64,000 nt of DNA from Adineta steineri (lineage: Eukaryota; Rotifera; Eurotatoria; Adinetida; Adinetidae): assembly GCA_905250115.1 (NCBI GenBank), contig CAJNOI010000003.1, forward strand, positions 1,545,014-1,609,013, in the 5' to 3' direction. The translations under genes and the position numbers were made by a program. The notes beneath the pieces were generated by a model, which saw only the letters and a program-made list of their open reading frames with translations, made no database searches and was not told the DNA's origin. The stretch's first letter is position 1. Each line of letters begins with the position of its first letter. Positions 35,185 through 49,111 of the stretch are shown here, piece by piece.

Positions 35185-37978
35185 CTGAAATGATAGATAG
35201 ATATATGTATGTGTCGATACATTTTTATGTATAGAAGAAATGAATAATTAAAAATTGATTAGTAATGTTCGCATTTGTAATAATAACAAAGACAAATAAA
35301 TTGATTACTTATGCACATGTGTAAAATTCTTTTATCTTTTACCTCCTACTTATTATCTAGAAATGAATTTGCTTTGAAAATCCAATTTCAACAGTATCGT
35401 GCAACATTGATGTATCATTAATTGTTAGGTATGAGGTTACATTTCGGACAGATTTCTAGATCAAACAATCACACATTCAATAAGTAAATTTGTAGAATAT
35501 TTAATTAGATAAATAACATAAAGCTGGTGCAAGTTGTAAGAATAATATTAGTTTACTACAGACTACGATTTTTCTCATACTAACTGTCTATTTATATATG
35601 ACTTCAACAGTACTATTCTCATTTGTAGCAATCTCCCCGATTAATTTCTTTCCACGATGATTTATGGTAGAAATATTTCAAACAAAAGAAAATATGATCG
35701 GAAAGAATAAACATAAATGCGCTGGGAAGATTAAAAAGAATAATATTTGTTGATTAGAATTTTTGAGTAGAAAAAAAAAAAGAATCTTTGAATATTTTAT
35801 AATCGAGTAATATAATTTTTTGTTTATATGTCATGATGATAGAAATGTTTGGTTGAGGTTTATAGATAAGAATATATGATATATGCAAAGATGAATCGCT
35901 CATGCTGAGTGCTATCGACCAATTTCTAACTATATATATGTATACATACATCACTATCTATCATGTTTCTAGTCGGTAGAATTGAACTTTAAGAATAATA
36001 TGATTATCGATTTGACTAAGATGATTGTTTAGTTTTCATATAAAAAATTATTCAACACAAACATATATCGCCTGAGATTATTAATCAGTAGTGTTCTATC
36101 TAAAAAACGATCATATTTAATTTCACATTTTTGCCCTTAAGTAAGGATTATAAAAAGAAAACTTCAAAAGAATTCATGCTCAATCTAATCAAATAAATCT
36201 ATCGCATGATCACAAATTATAAATCTTTGTTACAGAAAAATGTTTTCTAACTCAGTAATTTATCGTTCAATTTAACACTCAGACAAATTCCGGTGATTTC
36301 TACATTTTATTTATCTGTACATTATGTTTAAAAAATGTAGTATTTCCGTCAAGTGATTGACATTACATAATTATTTTATGATTAAAAAATTTTTCCACGA
36401 AAGAAATGGAGATAAGTAATAAAAGAATTATTAAGTGTCATGTCAAATTATATTGCTTATAAGAAGAGAAAGAAAGCAGTGGATGCTAATTTCGTTATTA
36501 AATAAAGCAATAAATGTCATATAAACAATCATTTTTAATACTGATAGAAAAAGAAGCAAATTTCTTCTTACCTTAAAAATCAGATATTTCTATTTAATAC
36601 TTAAAAACTTTATTTCATAGGTTTTTTTTCTCTATTGAAAACATGTAAAGAGAAAAACGTTGTTGAAAAAAAAAACTTTTTCTCTACTACTACTGATCCA
36701 CTTATATTCTTAGTCTCTGTTGAGACTAACGATAGTACGGTTGAGTGCCAATCTATCCTGTTAATATGCTCGTGCGCGTCAATGCACGACATGAGAGAAA
36801 AGAGTAAGAAAACGTGCGTTCGATCACATACCGGAACTGTTGATCGATTTTTTTATTATGAAAAAATGAACGAGAGTATGTGCGGATGAATGTTCACTTT
36901 TTTTTTATGTATGAGAATGCTGTAACTATTCATTCGATCTCACTATTTTTTTTTACATGCTCGGAGGGCACCATCACTACTACTCGAATAGTTTGATAGT
37001 GTTGGCTATTCTCTCGTCTTCTGCTTCTTATTCTTCTGGTAATCAGCTTTGTGTCGTTGAGGCTATTTTTCCTTCTACACTCTCGTTTGCTCCCCTGTTC
37101 TCTCTCTCTCTCTCTGTCGATCGCTTTTTATTTCTACTATTTGCCCTGTATTAAACAAAGAGAACGTCAAGAAGCGGAAATACGCAAACGTCAATGCGAC
37201 CAATGGTCAATAGAATATCTATTTCAAATGTTCAGTTAGATGTATATGTGCGGTAAAGGTAATCAACACGCACATGCGCGACGTTAAAGGCAATAGATTT
37301 CTTTTTTTTTACTACAACACGCTATTGTCAGTTCGATAGACAAATGAACGAATAGGCCGCACAAGAGAAGTGTGAGATAGAGAAAAGTGAAAGATCGAAG
37401 TCATCGAGAATGAGCATGTGTAGACTTGACATGAGGTCATCATTCATCACGCATTATTCAAAATGATAATATGTATATGTATGTGTGCAATGGCACACTT
37501 GTTCCTCCTTCTCTTTCCTCTGTCTCATTGCACTAGTACCATGTATGTATATGTATAGGAGATGAAACAACGATCATTGTCGGAACGATGAAGATTAGGA
37601 ATCAAATTATCTAAGAACGAGATGATTGTACTCATTAAGACGAAGCATCCGTAGTAATTTCATCAGAAAAGCAATTCATTAAGGCATAAGCACGATCGGA
37701 CTTAGCAAACAGCTTACCCATCGAAGTACTACTTCTTATAAGACATTGAGTTACAGGAAGATGTATGTGAGTACGAGGTAGAGTGTCTGTTCAATGTTCA
37801 CTTTTTTTCTCTCTCTCTCTCTCACTCACTCTTTCCTCTTCTCTTATCCTCTAATTCTTTTTGTGTTCTCTTTCTCTATGTATCTCACGCACATGCTGCA
37901 TGCTACATCATCAAGAGTAATGCCATTCATTCGCTGTCTAAATAGGAGTTGGACAAGTGTCCCACTCTCGTCGTCGTG

Positions 37979-38048
37979 GTACACGCCCCAATATATATAT
38001 GTGTGTATATATATATGCATACATACATACATACGTGTGTGTGATGAT
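37979..38048. repeat. Mixed (TA)n/(TG)n/(CATA)n microsatellite
   Basis: Runs of AT, then GTGTGTATATATATAT, then four CATA units, then GTGTGTG, in about 65 bases. Simple sequence, likely length-variable. Confidence 0.8.
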
Positions 38049-41000
38049 GTAATAATGTGACTAATGGCTTGAACGCGACGACTGCATGCAATAATAAAAA
38101 GAAATGCAGAAACGTCTGCCCAAAAAAACTTTACACCAACAAAAATATACATCTGCACCAAGGATGTCTTACGAACAAGTGCTTTAATTACTTATACTTC
38201 TTTTTTTATCTTGTCTCTTGTTCATGTTCTTGCTCTTACTATTTAAATTATAACAAGCGTAATCTTTTTCATGTACACAAAGGCATACACGTTGGTTGCA
38301 TAAAAAAAATCTATATAAAGGAGGTTACACCGCTGCTATCTTTTTTCTCTATGTATATACTCCTAATTCCTTTGTTTGAGCAAGACTGTCGGGAGTTTGA
38401 TGGTGTAATCAAGTCTATTCTTTTTCTTTACTCAGTATGTTCATATTCTTTCTAACAAATTTGCTGTCATTCAATGTAATTGATAATTATACACTAAGTC
38501 CATTAAGTTGTAAAGGCGATGTGTCCTTGTTGGTTGAACAGTTAATAGAGCTTGCGCAACTCCTCCTCCTTCTCCTATTCATGCATAAATGTTTTTGTGT
38601 GGTTACGATGATATTGTAAAGCTTTCAAGTTTTGTTTCTTTTTTGCGCTCTCTCTCTCTCTTCTCTCTTCTCTTACTTGTTATTCACATATATATATATA
38701 CAATGAATAATAATGATGACGTTAATGTGGTCAAGATGTATACGCTCTACTTTGAAAAAAGAAGAGAGACAGAGAGCCGAGACAATGAGTGATTGCAAAA
38801 GAAACAAATCTAATAGCATAAAAGCGAGAATCGAAGGATGATAAGATAGCAAAAAAAAGGCAAAAGGAAACAACGAAGACACGAATGAATTGAACATTCT
38901 GTAATTCTCTTCATCAATGCTCATCATTCACCCGACCTTGACCCATTCTCGTTCATTCAGAACTCCTTTTTCTATAGAAATTCGATGCCAACACGACTGT
39001 TCGCATACAAAAATGGCCTCGACCAAATGCGATTGTATTCTTTCTTTTTTTTTTTTCTTTTTCTTTATATCATCTAAATACTAACGATGACTATCGTCGA
39101 CACATTTTTTTTTCTATTATTTGCATCTAACAGAAAAAAGATTAATTGAATGTATATTCAAACTGTTCTTTTATTTTTAATCAAATTTAATGTTTTTTTT
39201 TGAATCTGAATAAATTAATGGTCGAATATCCCCTACGTCTACGAATATACTCAGCAGGCATTAGTCTGAACAACGTTGTTTGTATTTAACACCGGCTAAT
39301 AAGACGCTCATCTCAAGTTACATACACATAAACATGTTGAATGCATGCAAGAGCGCAGTGCTATTTACCTTGAACAGGGTGGTGGTATGGTCGATTGATG
39401 TATATAGTGAGGGAATAGCATGATTGCTTGACCTGTCGTCGTAAACTTCCATATGCTAATTGAAATGTTAAAATTGATCAATCACACAATTCTATTTATG
39501 ATTAACAAAAAAGAGAATATTGACGACATAAATCGTCTTCAGTATTCTCTCGAATTTTTACTTCTCTATCGTATATGTATACAGCTGGTACTTTTCTCTA
39601 TATGGCAACGTGCATTACCAATCTTCTTCTATGAACATACAACGTAAAAGAAGGAGCAGTAGTAGTAGCAGTAAAAGAAGACGATGAAGAATAAAAAGAA
39701 GAAGCAAAAAAGAAAAAAGAAAAAAACCTTTAAGGTGCAGTCCATCGCCTGATTTCATTTTCTCATAGAGAGAGAGAGAGAGAATAGAAAATGAAAGAGC
39801 TGTTGTCTTCTACAATGAAATGTATCTGTTAAAGTGGCATATCTTAAGAGATAAAAAGAAGAAATGTTCAAGGATGCCTTCTCGCCCTTGTACAGAGTGT
39901 CGTTCATTGATAACTGACGACAATCATAGGTTGGGTTATGTTGACAGACTCCATGACAATATGCTAGATGATGATGATTAACTTCGAAGTATTATATATA
40001 TATGTATGGTCGAGACAATTTTCGTTTGGGCATGCACCAGATGTGTTTAACAGCGCCTAAGGGACCGTGACACAATTGTACTAGATTCTATTTATCATGC
40101 AAAGAGTTCAAAGTTAATGATTAATCTTTTCACACAGTGGAACCATCTGTCAAACAAAAGGCAAAGTATAATAAAAAAAAAACGTATCCAAATCGTGATA
40201 AGAGGAATATTGATGAATATAGATAGAGTATGTTTATAAAACAAAATGAATGTCGAAAAAAGAAAATTATGCTAATCAAGAAAAAAATCGCAAGGTTGTG
40301 TGAATTACTTTGTATGTCTTTTAATATCAATGTTCAGCTAAAATTAAATATTAACATGAACAAAAAAAGACTCTCACTTGCTATATATAGAACTATTAAT
40401 TTCAACTTTTGTTGCTAGAGGTATGAGTCGGTCTACAGGCTTTTTTTTTCTATTACTTACTTTTCATTAATGGTAAATAGTTGAAAGAAAATTAACTTTA
40501 TGTTAAAGCGTGAAGGTCATTTCTCATATATATATTAGTTTATTCATAAGAATTTCTTATTAATATGTCTGACAATCTGGCATATGACTATTTACCTTTT
40601 TTCAGATTAGTTCTGTGCAATCTATTATTACGTATGTGTCATTATTATCAGTCTGTGTGATATTACTTCTGGTTTGTCTTTTATATTCCTTCTAGTTCGT
40701 CTGATAGATATAATGGTATATTGACGAGGCAAAACATTTCTCTTTTTTTTTCTATCTACATGACCATACATGTTATTGCCTTATCGAGCTGACTTTCATA
40801 TAGGAATGTCGAGAGAATAACAACAACAATCTGTTAGAAGAACATGATCATCATTAAAGAAAAAGGAAGCAAAAAGACAGAAGAAGAAGAAGAAAAAAAG
40901 TTATTACATCACATTCTATTCAGCATAGATTTCTAGTCAGCAGTCAGGAGTGATGAGTTGAGTGTCAGATAACAATCACATAAGAAAGAAAGAAAGAAAA

Positions 41001-43141
41001 ACTGAAAATGAACATTATCTAATAATGAATAGAAAGTTCAAATAAAAACAACAATAAAAATTACCTATTAAATATATCTCTAAATACATAATCATATGGT
41101 ATATTATCTTTATGACAGTAATAACTTATTTAGTCGTGTCTTACCTACTCGCCTTATATTGTCTTTACAGTATGGTGAATTGCCATTGAGTTTATGTGTA
41201 TTATATATGCTTCCTCAACGACGTCAAGGCTATTTTTACGCATGTGTAAGTGTGGTGAAATTTATTGTTCTAGTCATGAAATATATAACACAAAAAGAAG
41301 AAAAAGGTTGTTTCATTATAATAAAACAACATTTGGAATAGAAAAATGTCACTGGAGATTGGCTAAGCAGCCGCTAACTTTAATAAGAAATTAATCAAAT
41401 TGAACATTTTCTCTAATCGACCTTGAACATATTTGTCTGTTTTTTTCTTTTTTACTTTCTCTAGAGACCGTCTCGGTTTCTTTTAATCATACTATTTCGA
41501 TAATCCATTATCCATAAATGAATTCTATATATATATATATATTAAATAGAATCGATTTTAAATAATTTATGTATATAGTTTTTTTTTATGAAATACTTCC
41601 GATGTATAATAAATTATAGACCATTGACTAAATTCAAAAATATATATTATTATAATGATTATTTTCATCGTTTGTTAACCGTAAAAACTTCTTCGTGACA
41701 ACACAGTAAGTAATTTTTCTTTTTCTAACAGATTACATCATAAATCATAAAGAAACATGACAGAAGAAAAAAATTATGACTTGAAGGACTATTATCCATT
41801 ATTAAATATCAGAAAATGAGTAGAAATAGATCTTCGTGTATCTAAAAAAAAGTGCCGGAAGGATAGTACATAAGATGGTTCTTTGATGTTCTTGATAAAT
41901 AATTCATAACGACAAGCAAACGAACAAGGACATTTGTTAATTAAACAGATTTTTACATAAAATTATCGAACATCAAGAGAATAATAATGATTGACACAAA
42001 AGAATCTTTATTCTATTTTAAACTGATTAGCATCATAAAAAAAGAGAGAAAAGATTTAATACCAAAAATACTCTTTCAAATAAGCTTGAAGGATATGAAA
42101 TGATATTTATGAACTTTATAAAAAAAAGCTATATAATCGAATTTCGATTATTTAATATTTATTACCATAAAATAAGACATCATATTAATTACATAGATTG
42201 ATGAAATGAACTGTCATATTTGTGCATGAAGAAATATCATAAATTCAACTATATTGAAGTGTGAACTCAATCATTTATCAAAAACTACTTAAATAATCAT
42301 TTGAATTGCTTAAGAATTTTTGACATCAATAGTTTTTTATTTCTACTAAGTATTATTAGCATGAATATTCTTCTTCTTCTTTCAATAGGGAAATAAAATA
42401 ACTCTATAAATAAGAATAATGATAAATTCATGTTCATTATTTAAAAATATTCGCTATCTAAAAGTAAACTCAATTTATCATAATAATTAACTAAGAAATA
42501 AAATAACGGAAGACTACAATTGTTGGAGTCTTGTCAAAGCCTTGAAGAAAAGACTATTAATTTTATTACTATTCATCCGGTTGACAATAGATGGTGTTGT
42601 CAAATTTAATTGACATAAATAAGATTTTTCAATTATTTTAACTTGAAAATACGTTGTTGTTATTATATTATATTTACAGCATCTATTCAATCAATCAAAA
42701 ATATTGCTTATTTTGGGCATAGTATAAACAAAAACAAATTACTAGTCTATGACTTATTCAATAACAAAATATATCACAAATATTATTCATTTGCAATATA
42801 TGTCAAATAATTTAAATTTTTCAGATATAATTGAGTATTTCATCTTCATTGGGATATATCACTATAATTAAGATAACGACCCAACAAATCAGTTTTACGA
42901 GCAACTGATAAGACACGGAGTAAAGATATATATCTATATTGCTGAAGTCTCAATACCAATTCTCTAATGTCGTCTCTAATATCTTTTCTCCTTGTTTATT
43001 AGTTAATTAAAGTAAAGTGAATTCTCTTTGAAGATAATTTAGTATAAAGCTAATTTATTATATTTTTAAGTAAAAGAAACATAAGATTGTTATCTCGAAT
43101 AAATTTAATTTTTGCATAAACGATAATATCAGAATTTTACA

Positions 43142-43338
43142 TCATCTCTCAGCTTGACAATACGCCGTCGAGAACAAGGACTCTATTAATGCTTAGTGTG
43201 TTTCTCAGGTTTCAGCACATCATCAACTAATTCGGCTTTTCTATGATCGCATTATTTCTTAGTTTGACAATCCTATCAAGAACAAGGACTTTTTTTTGCC
43301 AATGCTTAATTGTTTCTCAAATTTCCGCATATCATCAA
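43142..43338. repeat. Imperfect noncoding tandem repeat (two ~85-bp copies)
   Basis: Copies at 43142-43226 and 43250-43338 share CAGCTTGACAA/TAGTTTGACAA, AGAACAAGGACT, AATGCTTA, GTTTCTCA and CATCATCAA in the same order. No reading frame runs through both. Confidence 0.7.
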
Positions 43339-43421
43339 GTTTATTTGACATATTCACTAACATTTCTTTTTCTTTTTTTGTTCAATTAATTAAAGAATAT
43401 TTGTAAAAGTTTTATTTTTGT

Positions 43422-45546
43422 TCACAAAGGAAATAAAATTTTGTTTGGAAATATAAATATGATTAAAATAAACAAAAAACTATTTAATTCATACAAAGAT
43501 GCAGATGATTCTCTAGCAGATATATGTTTTTCACGTCTTTCACAAAAATTTATTTCTTTGCTTTGATTATCATTTTTTTCTGTTTGATAACATATTAATT
43601 GAGATTTTTGTAATTCATTTGGACTTAAACATTCATATCCAATTGGACCTGTGCATACATCAGGTAATTTATATCGATTTGAACGTTCTTCTAAATACCA
43701 TTCAAGTGTACAATCACATCGTATTGGATTATTATCAAGATTAATTTGTTTTATTGTATGTGCTAATTGTTGAAAAATTGTTTTTTCAAATAAACGTATT
43801 AAATTTCCTTTTAAATTTAATAATGAAACATTATATAGTTGATCAAATGCATGAGAATCAATATTTGATATTAATGATGATGATAAATCAATTTCACCGA
43901 TATGTTCACAATCTTGAAATGCATATGAATTTATATGTGTTATTTCGCTATGAGATAAATTAACAAGATTAACTGATGTCATATAGGAAAATGAATTTGA
44001 ACGTAATGATGTATGAATACCGGTTAATATTATTTTATCACATGTATGAAATCCAAAAAAAGCGAATGAATCAATTTGTTTTATTGGACATGTGGGTAAT
44101 AAACATAAGATTAAAGTACCAACTGATTTAAGACCATTAAAAGCATAGGATTCAATAATCTATTTATATAAAGAAGAAGAATAAATAATAACAGAATTAG
44201 AAAGAGAGAAGATTTAATAAATGATTCCAAATCTTATTGATATTATATAGGAGAAGGAAACAAGATCAGTTTAGTATTGATTGGATCGATCTGTTATAAA
44301 TTTTGTCATTAATATTAATTTAATAAAGAAAGAATAGTATTTATTTGATTTAAATAAATATTTTCTTATGATATCTGTAAGCCGAAATGCCTGTGGACAT
44401 CAGTATCAATGCATAATTATATCCCATCCATTTATTAATTATCATTTAATTTCCTGTATTTCTATGATATTACTATTGAGCATTGTTTTTAAATATTTTT
44501 ATATTACAGCAAAAGAAAAAGCCCATATATGAACATCATTTTATTTTTGCGAATTACTTAAGAAGACAAAGTACGTGTCAAATCTGATTACTAATAAAAA
44601 CGATGATCTATAGAGATGAACTTCTTAACATCTATTCAGTGAATATATTTCACGCGAATAAATACGTTATTTTTAGAAAACATTTCCAACATTCTACCAT
44701 CAATGAATATCCTCTTACTCAAATGTCATTTCTTTATACCGGAAATATGTTTATTATCCGTTATAGGTTACATGACCAAGCATTATATCCGATTTTTTTG
44801 TTTCCGAAGTGACTTTGAACTATATTTTTCTCTACTTAACCTTAATGAATAATAAAAAAAGTATTATTAAAACTTACCTCTAAAGGATTGTCACTTAGAT
44901 CTAATATATCAACAAAATGTGTATTACGAAATACTTCTGTATGTATAACACGTATTGAATTTGATTTCAATGATATACGATGTACATATTCAATATCACT
45001 TAATGCAAATGATTTTAATTCAATTAAATTTCGATTTAATTCAATACGAAGTTCATGTAAACGATGAAGATGACGAAATGCATGTGGTTGAATTGTAATA
45101 AGTCCAGTATTAATTATTGATAGATCTCGAAGATTATAAAGACCCTAATGAATAAAATTTCATAGAAAATAACGAAAAAAAAAACAAAAAATTTTACTTG
45201 AAAATCGTTTGTTTTTATTGAAGTAATTGATGGTGTATGAAGAAGATCAAATCGTAGTATCGATTGTGTAAATAATGTTAAGTTATGATTTGTTGAAGTC
45301 CATGAACGTGGTAAATGGGTAATTGTTGTTGAATAACTACAATCAATTGTATTTGTCTGAACACAAGTGCAATCACTCAATGTTTTGAACAGGTGTGGAC
45401 AGTTGTTATTTTTCAAATGTTCAGATTGTAATTGTATAATCGAGTTAGAAAAAGTAAATAAAATAAAGAAAAAAATTTGATATCGCCTAAAACAAAATTT
45501 TACTCATAAAAAATGATTTTAAATATATTTTTCCAACTTACGTCAT
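43422..45546 (-). CDS. Secreted, probably surface-anchored LRR protein 2 (432 aa)
   Basis: Coding exons in order: 45542-45546, 45198-45486, 44878-45144, 43422-44159, total 1299 nt. The first coding exon is only five bases (ATGAC); joined to exon 2 it gives MTRYQIFFFILFTFSNS, a good signal peptide, and no alternative ATG keeps the frame. A Cys-rich cap (CPHLFKTLSDCTCVQTNTIDC) precedes about ten extracellular LRRs (for example LVNLSHSEITHINSYAFQDC, IGEIDLSSSLISNIDSHAF, LLNLKGNLIRLFEKTIF) and a classic LRRCT cap: NPIRCDCTLEWYLEE...C...C...C. The C-terminus is hydrophobic (FLFILIIFIFPNKILFPL), suggesting a GPI anchor. Intron 3 (44160-44877, 718 bp) is unusually long for this window. Confidence 0.8.
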
Positions 45547-47295
45547 CAATCATGTGTATATGTATATGTTTGAACACAAGATATGATCTGAACAGGAAGA
45601 TATAGAATAAGTATCCTTGATGGACTCTATCGTACAAATGGTGTCATAAACAAAAAGAAGCAAGCAACTTGATGATTATATTGTGAACAATAGAATGTGG
45701 AAAAGGTTATTCATGTTATAATCTCGTAACATGCATATATGCGCATATTCTCTTTACTTGCTAGTCTTCGGAGGTTTTGTTTTTACGCCGATCGACAATT
45801 TTGAACGGCTTAAGTGCATGCGAGTATAAGAGTGTATGCCTATGATGCCTATCGAATCAAAATTGGAAGCAGAAGAAAAAGAAGAACAAGAAGAAGAAGA
45901 AGGCGAAGAAGTTGAAGGCGGAGACATACTATACATTGGAAAAAACACATTGCATTTAAACTACCGCCATCGATCTTTTCCATTTTTAGACAAAGAAAAA
46001 AAAAAAAAAAAAAGAAAATTTTATTCATTAAGATTCTGTTCGCTCGTCAAGGATGTATTTCTACGTTAGATTTAAACGACACAAGAAAAACCTCCGACGT
46101 ACATGAACAATGAGAAATGATCAATGTTCATCGTCGCCTTTTTTTTCTGACCAGTCAATGTACAAAAGTTTTTCTTCTTTTTTTTTGTTAGTACAATCTG
46201 TGAATACAAATCATATAAAATAATTCCACTGGGCATATTTTTCTTTATCTTTCATGAAATTGAAGAAGAGCTTTTTCTCTGTTTCTCTTGTTCACTTATG
46301 TAAACGCAATTGAACAACTGGTCGATGATGAGATAATGAAAACTTATTGGACGCGTTTGATCAATTGATGCGTTATCATTTCCGTTTCTTTCGGATTTGT
46401 TCTAGTTTAACTGAGGACAGTGGCTAGTCAAATTTATTTTGTTAACTAAATTAGATTTTAGGTTTTTTTTTCCAGTTAGCTTGACATCGTCTAGTGAATT
46501 CTCAATACATGCCGATCGTATTAATAAGCTTCGAATGTAGAAGAATTCCATCGTAAGATGAAATTCGATTAAGTCATTTCTTCTTCGTTTGCTGGTCATA
46601 TGTGTCAATCACATGTAAATAAGAACGGACAGAGGAAAAAAGACAGTTTATAGATAATTCCTGATTGCATCATAAGGAAAAAAATGTAATTGGAAATAAA
46701 TCAAGTACAATTTGGATTGAACTAAAAAGAAAGATTTTTCTTTTAAGAGAAAATATAGTTCTGATTGATTAGCTAGTCATCTCATTATATTATGCCAAAC
46801 TTGTCAATCCTATCTTAATCCTATTTAAGAATACAAGCAGCTTTTCGGATAATTCAAACCAATAAATAAAGAAAAATTTTAGTGTCTAAAAATAAAATAA
46901 ATTATAAGCGCTTGTTTAATTGAATGAAGTTTTTTTAATAATAAAATAAAAAGTTTTAAAAACTTGAACAAAATATAATTGGTTAATTGATCATTTATTT
47001 TAATAGATGATTGATAGTATTTAATCATAGCAATCTTTTTAAACAATAGAAATAATCAATTGTGACTTGATCATTAACTGTTGAACAAAAAAAATGTTAG
47101 TGTTCAGTAGAGCCATCTGTCTAAAAATAATTTATCTTTCTTTTCATTTGTTAACTATGACAAGTTATTCGAATGTGTGTGTGTGTTTGTATACACGGAG
47201 ACGAGATATGTTTTCCGTTGGTTAAAGAAATAAATATATTTTATTATTTAATTTATTCTTTTTGTCGATTTATTTTCGAAATAAAATAATTTTAG
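45547..47295. other. Intergenic
   Basis: AT-rich spacer between divergent genes. A polypurine tract (GAAGAAGAAGAAG) lies around 45867-45912. Nothing recognisable as a gene. It ends in AATAATTTTAG directly on the ARPC1 start codon. Confidence 0.5.
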
Positions 47296-49111
47296 ATGTC
47301 GGAAATACATTCATTTGGCAATTTACCAATCATTGCACATTCATGGAATAAAGATCGAACACGTATGTTATTAGAAAGATTCTTTTACAAATATAAAATT
47401 TTCTTTATATAGAAATTGCTGTATCATTGGGAAAAAATGATGTACGTATATATCAAAAAGTAGCTGGTAAATGGAAATTAACACATACATTATGTGAACA
47501 TTTATCACGTGTATTAGCAATTGATTGGGCACCTAAAACAAATCAAATCGTCACAGCTAGTGCAGTAAATATATCTTTAGAAAAAAACATTATAGTTCGT
47601 AATTTTGCTAGGATTATAATGCATATGTTTGGACATTTGAAAATGATATTTGGAAACCACAGATGGTTGAATTACAACGAACAAGTCGAGCTGTATGTTG
47701 TGCTAAATGGTCACCTGAAGGTTTTCATCAATAATAACCAATTAAATTAAATTTATTAGATTTTTGTTTATAGAAAATAAATTTGCTATTGGTTCCAGTG
47801 ATAAAAATGTTGCTGTATGTTATTATGAAAAAGATCAACGATTTTGGGCAGCTGAAATGATTAAAAAGAAACCAAAATCAACTGTAACTTGTATTGCCTG
47901 GCATCCCAATAATCAATTACTTGCAATTGGTAGTTGTGATTATCGATGCCGGTTTGTAGATAATCTTGAAATATTTATTTTAATGATGAAAAACTATTTC
48001 TATAGAATCTATTCGGCTTTTGTTAAAACTGTTGATGAACAAGCACGAACATCGAATTGGGGAAAAATTACAAATACAGGAGAACTTTTACATGAATTTC
48101 AATCAGGTTAATTTTCTATACGAATTTTATTAATAAACATATGATTATATTTAGAATCTGGTTGGATTCATGATGTTGCTTTTTCACCATTAGGTGATAA
48201 TATTGCATGGGTATCACATAACTCAATTATATTTGCTGTTACAGCTGATAATCCATCTCGGTAAATTTATTTTTATACTATTAAAGAAGAATATAAACAT
48301 AAATTTTAGAATCACCATGGAAATAACGAGTTATTTACCATTTCGTTGTATTATTTTTATGAATGAATCGACAATAATCGTTGGAGTATGTTTAGAGAAA
48401 AAAAACGTTTTTATTTTTATCAAATATGTTTTCAAAGGGACATGAATTTTCTCCATTAATTTATAATTATGATCAACGAAATGGTACAATTGATTTTCTC
48501 GAAAAACTTGATCGACAAGAAACATCAACCGGTCGACAATCAATTGGGTTAGAATTTTAATTTGTTTTTTTTCATATTCTCTATTCTCGATATATCTCTA
48601 GTGACGAAATTAATTTTTTTACATCATATCAAGCAGCGTATGAAATAAAACCGAGTGTGTTTGCAGTGTTTTATGCATGATTCGAAAGAAGGAGTATGAT
48701 ATTAATAGTTCTGATTCAGTTAAAAAGGTCCGAATGGTGTCATTGATACTTTACTACATTACTTATGACATAAGAAAAACTTAATAGTACTCTTTTTGAT
48801 GATACTTTTCCGTAAAGTGTCATTCTTCCGTTGAATAGAAAAAATTAAATTTCTTTTTTTCTTCTTATGTTTCAAGTCGTCTTTTTGATCAAGCAGCAAT
48901 GCAGACTCAAACACCTGAACCTGTTTCAACTCATCAGAGCATGATTACGTAAATATTACCTTGACAAATGTTCTTGTATTTAATTTTTTCGCTTTTCAGA
49001 CAAATTGTACCTTATCAAAAAGAGAATGGCAATCTAGTAAAAATTAGTTCAGCAGATTTATTTGGTCAGATAGTTATTTGGAATTTAAATGATAAGAAAA
49101 TGAAAAAATAA
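47296..49111 (+). CDS. ARPC1: Actin-related protein 2/3 complex subunit 1 (WD40 subunit, 360 aa)
   Basis: Ten exons: 47296-47362, 47413-47564, 47612-47720, 47774-47951, 48006-48106, 48155-48260, 48310-48385, 48438-48547, 48877-48948, 49000-49111 (1083 nt). WD40 beta-propeller subunit of the Arp2/3 complex, which nucleates branched actin filaments. Family motifs are clear: [99 protein letters not shown] and the closing ITQI...[11 protein letters not shown]. Length agrees with animal ARPC1 (~370). The insert between the last blades ([12 protein letters not shown]) is where the family has its variable Arp2/3-binding loop. The intron before it (48548-48876) is longer than the others. The ATG directly follows TTTTAG. 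Confidence 0.93.

Larger units (their letters stand above)
35185..43421. other. 8.2-kb stretch without recognisable genes
   Basis: The longest gene-free interval in the window. It contains (CT)n tracts at 37101-37117 and 37809-37823, a mixed TA/TG/CATA microsatellite at 37988-38045, a (GA)n tract at 39769-39782, several polypurine runs and an imperfect tandem repeat at 43142-43338. Short open frames occur throughout, but none shows a domain, hydrophobic pattern or splice chain I trust. It may hold long noncoding RNA or regulatory sequence; I cannot show either. Confidence 0.45.

Noticed and set aside
37979..38048. CRISPR-like array
   Set aside because: It is a microsatellite without spacers; the genome is eukaryotic.
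36600..41400. Numerous 60-130 codon frames in the 8.2-kb gap as candidate genes
   Set aside because: Simple-sequence composition, conflicting strands and no recognisable motifs or splice chain.
48548..48876. Extra ARPC1 exon starting at about 48602 ([11 protein letters not shown]...)
   Set aside because: It runs into a stop codon without a usable donor, while the exon at 48877 matches the family and keeps the frame.
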